Positions 56,822 to 64,000 of a stretch of 64,000 nucleotides of DNA are shown one piece after another. The notes below the pieces were generated by a model that was not told where the DNA came from, did not search any database, and saw only the letters and a program-made list of their open reading frames with translations. Each line of letters starts with the position of its first letter. Position 1 is the first letter of the stretch. The translations under genes were made by a program, and so were the position numbers. The stretch spans positions 205,696,743 to 205,760,742 of the forward strand of contig OZ020611.1 in the NCBI GenBank assembly GCA_963971575.1. Direction: 5' to 3'. This DNA comes from Liopterus haemorrhoidalis (taxonomy: Eukaryota; Arthropoda; Insecta; Coleoptera; Dytiscidae).

Positions 56822-57484
56822 CGAGGTGTGTAAATTAAGTAACCGGACTGGCAGCGTAACGTTTGATCTGCCAACATTTTGGATGCGGGACTTGGATGGG
56901 CAGCAGGTGAACTTGTGATACGCCTTCAGTACGACTTTGAAAACGCTGGAGTAATTTTTTTGTCCGTAGAAATTTTTTTCGTGAAAGAGTTTTTCGTAGT
57001 GCGTTATAAAAATAACTTTCATTTCGAGCAACGGTGTGCTATCAGATTTTGCTTCAGACTTGGGCACAGTGCAACGAAAACTTTTGCAAAACTTCAGCAG
57101 GCCTATGGAGACAGTGTTTTGTCAAGGACCCAAGAAACGTTTTAACAATGGGCCATGTCACACAGCAATTTCAATAAATGAGTTTTTGGCCAGTGAAAAC
57201 ATTCCTGTGGCTCCTCAGACTTCTTATTCGCCTGACTTGAGTCCTTGTGACTTTTTCCTTTTCCCAAAATTGAAAAATCACCTCAAGGGACGTCATTTTG
57301 GGACACTCGAAAATATTCAAACGTCCGTAACCGACCAGCTGAAAGCTATTCCAGTATCCGAGTTCCAGCACTGTGTGGCTTCCCAAGGAAGTTATTTTCA
57401 AGAAGACAATATTGAACTGCAATTCTATTCGAATAAAAAAATAAATTTTAAAAATCAGTCCGGGTACGTAATTTACACATCTCG
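56822..57484 (+). mobile_element. 663-bp mariner deletion derivative (mellifera-like)
   Basis: The left TIR CGAGGTGTGTAAATTAAG with TAACCGGACTG is matched by the inverted right end CGAGATGTGTAAATTACG with TACCCGGACTG. TA lies on both sides (56820-56821 and 57485-57486). Inside are only the start and end of a transposase gene. A derivative that keeps both termini could still be moved by a helper. Confidence 0.92.
57022..57440 (+). pseudogene. mariner transposase with the middle deleted
   Basis: First part EQRCAIRFCFRLGHSATKTF then AKLQQAYGDSVLSRTQ is the N-terminal HTH of mellifera-type mariners. It is joined near 57145, in another frame, to GPCHTAISINEFLASENIPV, TSYSPDLSPCDFFLFPKLKN and LKGRHFGTLENIQTSV, the region around the third catalytic Asp. 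It ends VASQGSYFQEDNIEL. Some 150-200 codons are missing, including the first catalytic Asp; the second is lost or mutated at the junction. Confidence 0.9.
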
Positions 57485-57557
57485 TATAGGTAAACAAGGT
57501 AATTGTGTCGTTTTATTTCATAACTTTTAGACGAAATATTTCCCTTACGCACGACGC

Positions 57558-57800
57558 AAAATTCATTTATTTATTTTACATCGGCCTGTTTTTGCAACGG
57601 GGCTAATCGCCGTTGCCAAAGGGCTAGTTCCTACACCTGGATGAGGGGTGATTGATTGTGGAATGGGAGTAATGTAAACATATTATTCCCGCCCGAATAA
57701 TATCACCAACGGAAGAGAATCGAACCACCGACCGCACAGTCCAGACTGTATTCAACAGTCCAAACTTCATGACTAAATGCGCTCGGCCACTCCGTTGGCA
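57558..57800 (-). mobile_element. 243-bp tRNA-derived SINE with 8-bp TSD
   Basis: On the minus strand it starts with a tRNA-like head: GCCAACG can pair with CGTTGGT about 90 bases on as an acceptor stem. An A box (GTGGCCGAGCG, plus strand 57780-57790) and a B box (GGTTCGATTC, plus strand 57718-57727) lie about 55 bases apart, as in class II tRNAs (Leu/Ser) with a long variable arm. A ~140-bp body follows (GCGGGAATAATATG, AACGGCGATTAGCCCCGTTG) and then an AAATAAATAAAT tail. The direct repeat CACGACGC flanks it (57550-57557 and 57801-57808). The minus-strand ORF here is a shadow. Confidence 0.85.
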
Positions 57801-57979
57801 CACGACGCACGACAATAGTGACGGTTTTGAATTAAAAATTAAGTAAATTTAGAAAAAGAGAGTGGATAAAGAGCGAAAGAAATCAGAAACATAATATAAT
57901 GTTTAATGTTACATGTAATGTTTAATGTTTAAATTCCTTTAATTTTGGTGCTGCTGCAACTTTGCAGCTCTTACATCCC
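57801..57979. other. Short spacer
   Basis: Contains a repeated ATGTTTAATGTT-like sequence (57900-57930); nothing else seen. Confidence 0.4.
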
Positions 57980-57987
57980 AGCACCAC

Positions 57988-59069
57988 TAGGGTTGTGCAT
58001 CGAAGGCAAAACATCGATGTTTATCATCGATGTTAACATCGGCGCTTACTATCGATGTTGAAAAAACATCGAAGGAAAAACATCGATGTATCGGAAACAT
58101 CGATGTTTTATTAATATTAAAAAAAGTTATTTATTTATATTATATAGGTTTTATTTAATAATGTAAAGATAAAATACGAAAAAAGTAACACATAATACAC
58201 AAAAAGCATTTATTAGATTTTGAAATAGAAATATTCCTTTTTAATAGTAATTAATTTCACATTAATATTATTATACCCAATATAATAGTACTAATTTGTA
58301 CCTACAGTCTATTCCAAACGATTAGGCGAAACTAACCGCAATTTTCATTTTTGTAATTTGTCATTAGATATTTTTTTATATATTGAAGTTGACTTTTCCT
58401 GAACAAAATGATCAAAAGCTTCAATCAATCGGTAAAAGTAACTAGAATTGAATATCTAGTTCCGCCTGAACAAAAGGAACAGACCTTACTATTTTTACAT
58501 TTCTAAAATGAAATATTGTTTTTTTTTTACACTACTAATATAGTAATCTTAATGTTAATTTTATATTATTTAACATAAAAATAACACTGTCATACACAAT
58601 TATTTTTATACATTTTTAAGTTGAAATAAAGTCTTTTCCTTTGGTTTAGGCAGTACTACATTTTCAATTCTAGTTACTTTTACCGATTAATTAAAGCTTT
58701 TGATCATTTTGTTCAGGAAAAGCCAACTTCAATATATAAAAAAAAATAGCTAATGACAACTTACAAAAATCCAGGAATTGGAGGAATAACACCTGGGAAA
58801 GTGTCAACAAGACTCAAAAAGAAAAAGTGTGTTGGCGTCGTTGGTCGTTCGCATTATTTGCAAAAATTAGAAGTTTATTCTTATTTTTTCGTATTCTGCT
58901 AACTGCTAAGAAGAATAATAACTAACACTATTAGTATTGTTATATCACAATAGATGGCGCTTATATTTTGTGTACTAATTTTAATAAAAATTAATTTTTG
59001 AAGATTCTAGCGCCTCTGGCGGTAGTCGATGTTTTTAAAACAAACATCGATGTTTTTTTCCCATCCCTA
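57988..59069. mobile_element. 1.08-kb hAT-like element with ACATCGATGT subterminal repeats
   Basis: The left end is TAGGGTTGTGCATCGAAGG; the inverted right end is TAGGGATGGGAAAAAAACAT. The palindrome ACATCGATGT or parts of it are repeated at 58009-58105 and 59027-59057. The flanking 8 bp are AGCACCAC and GTCACCAC (six of eight). No transposase is found. An inverted repeat sits in the middle. Confidence 0.82.
58353..58770. repeat. ~105-bp-arm inverted repeat inside the hAT-like element
   Basis: The left arm, about 58353-58458 (GAAGTTGACTTTTCCTGAAC, AAAATGATCAAAAGCTTC), is matched inverted by 58655-58770 with few differences. The spacer of about 196 bp has no coding content. It could be an independent foldback MITE or a palindromic stage in the origin of the host element. 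Confidence 0.82.
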
Positions 59070-59077
59070 GTCACCAC

Positions 59078-59837
59078 TGGTTTGAAGTTTCTATAACTTA
59101 AAAAAGCCTCTTTGAACACGGAGAGTATCAAAAATTTTACGACTGGTATAGAGAAGATACGGTTCTGAATAAAAGAAATTTGTAAGATTTCTTATTGAAC
59201 CTCGTGACCAAGTGAACTGATTCCTAAATCTAGGTTAAGGGATGAAAGTGAAGCAGTAAAAGTTTCAACGAGATCTTTCGAGACTTACAACTTGGTTTTT
59301 TATAAATTTTTTTTTCAAGTTATAGTTTTTATAAAAAAGTTACCATGGCGGATATTTTAGAAGAACAAAAAAGTACCTATTCATGAATATGCATTTAAAA
59401 CACTACCTTTATAATGAAGTATACTTTGGCATATTCTTTTTTTACAACTAACAGCAAAAGGATTATAAATATATTAAAATTTATTCAAGTCTGCATTAAA
59501 GTAGCTTTCACATTAGAGTTTTTTCTTCGTATGTCTGCTCTAAAATATATATTTATTTTTTCAGTTTATAATTAATTATTAGATTATATTTTTTTAGCAT
59601 ATGTTTCATAATTTTAAAAAATCGTCAAAGTAAGCCGTGGCCGAGAAAGAAAACAATATAAAGCATGTTGGAGATAATGGAGTAGCAACAAAAACAAAAA
59701 TTAATTATTAATGTCATTTATGAAAACACAGTAAAATTAATAGTACTTTATGCAACAAGTGCATAACGAAGTACTTTTTTCACAAATTGGAAGTTTGATC
59801 GCACAAGCCGTAGGAGACTGCAGCAACCCCATGAGTG
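59078..59837. other. AT-rich spacer, no gene seen
   Basis: No feature is supported. Overlapping minus-strand ORFs at 59737-59954 reach into family 1 copy F and have no motif. Confidence 0.4.
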
Positions 59838-60909
59838 AAAAAATTGATGTGAAGTGTGAATTTTCACACATTGCAGGGTTTCGCAGGTATATAATAAGTG
59901 ACGGCGGCATGCTGAGTGTGTAGGACAAATTTTGCTTTGTAGTAACCACGGCAAAATGAACGATCTTTTTAAAATAATTTATCGTCTGTTAATCTCAGAG
60001 CTTTAAAAACAAATTATATATACCTAATATCATAATAATACCTAATATATATAATAATACCTAATATCATTATTTAGGTTTCTAAATAAGTGCAGTATTT
60101 TTTTTATATAACAAGGTTCATTAAGATTTTGAAAATTGGGCCTATGGCTTTCATTGGTTGTCTTAAATCATACGCTCCGCCCCTCTGGCTTCGTATAAAT
60201 GACACAGAATGAAAATATAATTCCAATTGGTTATTAAATTTACGCTCTTGAAAATTAAATTCAAAATGTGCTAAAATATAACTAGAATTTTAACAAATTA
60301 ATTTAAACATAATAAATATGAAAAAAAAAAACAAAAAATAAAATTGACTCCACAAGCCAGGAACGAACCTGTGTAGTGAATAACGATCCTGTGTGGTTGT
60401 CGAGCAACTGAGCCACTAGACCACCAAACGCTTATCAACTTAGTGTGTTATAAGAGTATAACATGTATGCATCGTCAACAAAAAAACACAAAAAATGCGT
60501 TATTTTCCGAAAACATAATCTGATCAAAAATTCCTGTTGTACTATTCCGGTTCACACCATTATACATTACTTAGAATTTTTTCACATTTTTAGTTTAAAC
60601 CATCTGGGCTACAGGGTGTGGGACAAAAATTTTTTTGCACAATTTTGGCAAAAATCGCCACAAAATAATTTATTTTGCAAAAATAAAATTTTGATCGTTA
60701 ATCCACGTACTAAGGGCTTTCATTTGATACCCTACTCAGAGTTTTAAAAAAATATTTTTTTTTTCGATTAGCACATATTTGTTTATATTTTTAGGGGGAT
60801 ATGTTTTTTAGATGTTTTAGTATTTTTCCTATGTGCGGGTCAAAAAGTTGTACAAGCATGCCAATTTTCAACTCTCTAGGTTTAGCCGTTTGGCTACAAT
60901 TTTTACCGA

Positions 60910-60983
<74 letters not shown>

Positions 60984-61035
60984 GACCAAATGACGGTATA
61001 AGGGTTTTTTGGTCATACCTACAAAACCCTAAAAA
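59838..61035 (-). mobile_element. dispersed family 1 element, copy F (complete)
   Basis: Read on the minus strand: start TTTTTAGGGTTTTGTAGGTA (61035), an ~18-unit CTGT array (plus strand 60911-60983), GTAGCCAAACGGCTAAACCT, GGCATGCTTGTACAACTTTT, then a tRNA-like module, and the end ATACCTGCGAAACCCTG with TTCACACTTCACATCAA (59838). It is the best full-length reference for the family here (about 1.2 kb). Non-coding. Confidence 0.88.
60344..60434 (-). ncRNA. tRNA-like module inside family 1 copy F
   Basis: On the minus strand GGTGGTCTAGTGGCTCAGTTG contains an A-box-like TGGCTCAGTTGC (plus strand 60404-60415), and GGTTCGTTCCTGG is a good B box (plus strand 60357-60369). Spacing is about 40-55 bases, as in tRNAs. 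Acceptor pairing is poor, so it is a tRNA-derived relic and not a functional gene. An internal polymerase III promoter is possible. Confidence 0.55.
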
Positions 61036-61264
61036 GACGCTTTATTCATGAGTTTCATACAATATTTTTTCTATAACTGCCTTCAATAAAAATTTAAATA
61101 AATAAAAATTGTTACATACCATTGAATAAAAATATATGAATTATTACATACAAATTTTTTTGACGGATATACGTCATTTCAAATACCACAATTGCTTGTT
61201 AAATACTTTGTTGTTTACGTATTAAAAAATGATTATTGACATTTATTTTGATAATTTAAAGTAT
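61036..61264. other. Short spacer
   Basis: AT-rich; no feature seen. Confidence 0.4.
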
Positions 61265-61272
61265 ATTAATAA

Positions 61273-62410
61273 TTGGGCTTCTTATACGGTCCCGTTTTTC
61301 CGGGATTCCGTATGAAAAAATACATTCCGTTATCCCGGGATATCAACCTGGAAATCCCGCTTTTTTCGGAGAAGGAATATTTAGTAATTAACGAGGTGGT
61401 AACGGCATAACAGCTATTAAAAATTGGTATTGAGAGACTTGGCCAACGCGGCGCAACACTACTTGAAGCAGAGGGTGTATTTTTGTTTATTTTGAATGAG
61501 TTACGCAAAAACAATAATAGTTTTTCGTCTAAAATGCTGGAATTTGTCCAACAGAGAATTGTCGAACGAAGGAATAATAATTTAGTTGGCTTACTAAAAT
61601 ACCTAAACAACTCATCAAATTATAATACTACATACGAATCGGAAGTAAATTCCATATTACTACTGCCGTCTAAATCAGTATTGCAAGCTACAACTAAAAA
61701 GTTATTTGCTAAACTTTTTGTTGCAAATGCGGATGCTTGTAGTATGGAAGATTTAGATAGTAGCGGTGATGAGGCTAAAAATTCACTGATGGCAGAGCGA
61801 GAATTCACGTCTGAATTATCACTTCATCGGAAGTTGGATGTTGCTATCTGAAAAGTGACACGAGTTGAGAATGCCGAAGGTTTTCTATATGACGTCAAAA
61901 ACATCGCAAAAGAAATTACTGTCTATGAAGCAACGGGAAAACGCACCAATAACTTAGAAAAATTATATGATACACTAATGACCATTCCACAGACATCGAT
62001 TGAATCTGAAAGAGCCTTTTCTGAGGGCAGGTCTTTTCGTCACAAAAATTCGGTCAACATAAGATGATATTGACACCTTATGTTTTTTGAAAAATTATTA
62101 TAAAACTTAATATTTCCTAACGAAATCTTTTTTTCGGTTCTCACAATTATTTTTAATTATATTTAAGTTTAATTATTTTTGTATTATTATTTTTTAAGTT
62201 TCTCTAAATAAAAATAATCTCTTTTTTGTAAATTAATAGTAATATTTTTTCGAATTCTGAATGTGAATTAAAGATATTTCTGCCCACACAACATGGTTAT
62301 GACCTAATTAGTTGTATTCATGCAATTTAAAAAACCGGGGATCCCGGGAATAGATTTAATTTCATCCCGGAATCCCGGGATTTGAAATTTGCAGGAAATG
62401 GAAAGCCCTA
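61273..62410 (+). mobile_element. 1.14-kb hAT element with ATCCCGGGAT subterminal motifs, 8-bp TSD
   Basis: The right end, inverted, is TAGGGCTTTCCATTTCCTGC; the left end TTGGGCTTCTTATACGG is its decayed partner. The flanking 8 bp are ATTAATAA (61265-61272) and ATTCATAA (62411-62418), seven of eight. The palindrome ATCCCGGGAT or close forms occur near both ends (61290-61360 and 62338-62384). It encodes the 3' part of a hAT transposase. Confidence 0.88.
61410..62106 (+). pseudogene. hAT transposase, C-terminal half
   Basis: The frame reads IGIERLGQRGATLLEAEGVF, LNELRKNNNSFSSKMLEFVQ, RIVERRNNNLVGLLKYLNNS, then LLPSKSVLQATTKKLFAKLF. An in-frame TGA at 61849-61851 interrupts it. It goes on NLEKLYDTLMTIPQTSIESE then RAFSEG, and, after a frame change near 62065, DIDTLCFLKNYYKT with stop (about 62106). 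The Q-x-S-I-x-SERAFS and L-x-FLKNYY blocks are the hAT dimerisation domain. The BED finger and first half of the catalytic domain are deleted. The stop and shift are its only visible lesions, so it is not very old. Confidence 0.88.
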
Positions 62411-62418
62411 ATTCATAA

Positions 62419-62616
62419 TTTATAAATCATAAATAAAATTATGATTTATAAATTAGTTAGGGCTAAAATAGTTTTTAGTTCTTTTATAATTTAATAGAAA
62501 ATTACGCATTTAACCTGAAATTTGGCATCATATCAAAATGGTTAGCTGTACTGCATGTGGACAATCAAGAACACAAAATGCTAAGACTAATGGAATAACT
62601 TTCCATTCGTAAATTT
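62419..62616. other. Short spacer
   Basis: Contains the small palindromic pair CATAATTTATAAATCATAA / TTATGATTTATAAATTA (62414-62457) next to the hAT right end; otherwise featureless. Confidence 0.45.
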
Positions 62617-63717
62617 TTACCGACCGTCAACATATATAAGGGACGTATTGTGATCATACCGATTTTGACATTTCGATATTTCGATGGATCTCCACGAATT
62701 GAGGTCCCTACATAACGTTTTGACTATTTTTAGCATGATGTCTGTCTGTCCGTCCGTCCATCCGTCTGTCCGTCCGTCCATCCGTCTGTCCGTCCGTCCA
62801 TCCGTCTGTCCGTCCGTCCATCTGTCCGTCCGTCTGTCCGTCTGTCCGTCTGTCCGTCTGTCCGTCTGTCCGTCTGTCCGTCTGTCCGTCTGTCCGTCTG
62901 TCCGTCTGTCCGTCTGTCCGTCTGTCCGTCTGTCCGTCTGTCCGTCTGTCCGTCTGTCCGTCTGTCCGTCTGTCCGTCTGTCCGTCTGTCCGTCTGTCCG
63001 TCTGTCCGTCTGTCCGTCTGTCCGTCTGTCCGTCTGTCCGTCTGTCCGTCTGTCCGTCTGTCCGTCTGTCCGTCTGTCCGTCTGTCCGTCTGTCCGTCTG
63101 TCCGTCTGTCCGTCTGTCCGTCTGTCCGTCTGTCCGTCTGTCCGTCTGTCCGTCTGTCCGTCTGTCCGTCTGTCCGTCTGTCCGTCTGTCCGTCTGTCCG
63201 TCTGTCCGTCTGTCCGTCTGTCCGTCTGTCCGTCTGTCCGTCTGTCCGTCTGTCCGTCTGTCCGTCTGTCCGTCTGTCCGTCTGTCCGTCTGTCCGTCTG
63301 TCCGTGAACACGTGCAGAGCAAATTCGGCTGAAAGCTTAAAACTGCATATTTAAGCTTTTGATATCAATGACACGAGTTAATCAACTTTTGGTAAAAATC
63401 GGTTGACTAGAAATGAGAGTTTACTTGTGTCGATTTTAAGATTTTTGCGAATATTTAGCAACAGAAAAGTACTTCGAAAAAATTTATTGAACACAAGTTG
63501 CTATAAATGCAATAACTAATAACTTTTACTTGAGACGTTTTTTGATAAAACGTAAAAAATTTTTATACTCATATGTAACGTTTCCATGGTCATGATAACT
63601 AATATCTCTGTTAGAAAATATTAGGCCAAGTTATTTCTACTCTGCTGCTTGAATGTATTTTATACAAGTACTTTATGATGACGGTCGGTCCTTTGGTGGC
63701 CACAGCTGATTTTTTCT
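62617..63717 (+). mobile_element. dispersed family 2 element, copy 2
   Basis: It aligns with copy 1 from TTTTTACCGACCGTCAACAT to GTGGCCACAGCTGATTTTTT, in the same orientation, with some deletions in the right half (about 63545-63560). The octamer array at 62743-63305 starts with four copies of a 20-bp variant (TCCGTCCGTCCATCCGTCTG) and then perfect CCGTCTGT units. Long ORFs on both strands are array translations. Confidence 0.85.
62743..63305 (+). repeat. (CCGTCTGT)n octamer array with a 20-bp higher-order unit at its left edge
   Basis: The first ~90 bases alternate TCCGTCCGTCCATCCGTCTG. From about 62830 on, perfect octamers run to 63305. In copy 1 the variant units are at the right edge instead. 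Confidence 0.96.
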
Positions 63718-64000
63718 ATTCATATTGTGTGATTGAATTAATAAGATTTTGATAAATCTCAACATACACGTTACTAATGGACAATCGCGTACTTTCATAA
63801 TTTTCTACTATAAGTTCTGTATGTATTTATTTACTTGTGTGTATCATTAATTTTATAATAATAAACTACAGATGCATAATTTTGTTTTATTGATAGTTTG
63901 TATCTGCTATCTTTAACTTCTTTTGCAAACATAAAGATTGGTATTTTGTCTTTTTGTACCGATAACAATTATTTTAGTAAATTGCCCTACGCCACTGTAC
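63718..64000. other. Spacer ending in a possible element terminus
   Basis: No gene. The last bases CCCTACGCCACTG (inverted CAGTGGCGTAGGG) look like a common arthropod DNA-transposon end, but the element would lie mainly outside the window. Confidence 0.35.

Noticed and set aside
60344..60434. Functional tRNA gene
   Set aside because: A and B boxes are present but acceptor pairing and a proper anticodon arm are not convincing; it lies within a dispersed repeat.
62684..63322. ORFs of about 200 codons in family 2 copy 2
   Set aside because: Translation of the octamer array on both strands.

Overview
The window looks like gene-poor, AT-rich nuclear DNA from an arthropod, most likely an insect. 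This rests on mariner/Tc1, hAT, Harbinger-like and piggyBac-like DNA transposons, Jockey/RTE-type LINEs, a gypsy LTR retrotransposon and tRNA-derived SINE-like sequence. The species cannot be fixed. I found no convincing host gene, rRNA gene, functional tRNA gene, CRISPR array or bacterial-type operon. Every ORF I can assign belongs to a transposable element, and most of the other long ORFs are translations of microsatellites or tandem repeats.

Layout. 1-2 kb: LINE 3' ends. 2.7-6.7 kb: an element flanked by TTAA that carries about nine copies of a 290-bp tandem repeat. 7.1-9.0 kb: a broken mariner, then copy A of a dispersed ~1-kb family (family 1) with an internal CTGT microsatellite. 9.7-11.1 kb: a Jockey-type LINE split by a 310-bp hAT MITE. 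11.8-13.4 kb: a 121-bp satellite. 13.6-16.8 kb: an RTE tail and a DDE transposase pseudogene split by a hAT element. 17.2-18.3 kb and 62.6-63.7 kb: two copies of family 2, which carries (CCGTCTGT)n. 20.2-21.9 kb: an unclassified TIR element. 22.7-24.5 kb: a MULE-like element with long repetitive TIRs and a nested family 1 copy. 30.7-33.3 kb: a Tc1-type MITE followed by a four-level nest of insertions. 34.4-45.2 kb: LINE fragments, a Tc1 fragment, a piggyBac-like MITE and a Harbinger deletion derivative. 45.2-48.1 kb: a young gypsy-type element with 236-bp LTRs differing at one base and an uninterrupted but internally deleted 711-codon gag-pol frame. 49.6-51.3 kb: family 1 copy E with about 172 CTGT units. 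52.0-53.3 kb: a nearly full-length mariner. 55.5-62.4 kb: Harbinger, hAT, mariner, SINE and further hAT-like elements, most with recognisable target-site duplications.

The elements do not form a pathway. They record successive insertions: autonomous transposases (mostly elsewhere in the genome) would have mobilised the short derivatives seen here. The most notable features are the family 1 elements with tRNA-like modules, a set of hAT-like elements that each carry a private palindromic motif near both ends, hammerhead-like cores in an inverted repeat, and the recently inserted deleted gypsy element. All boundaries and similarities were judged by eye; no database search or fold program was run.
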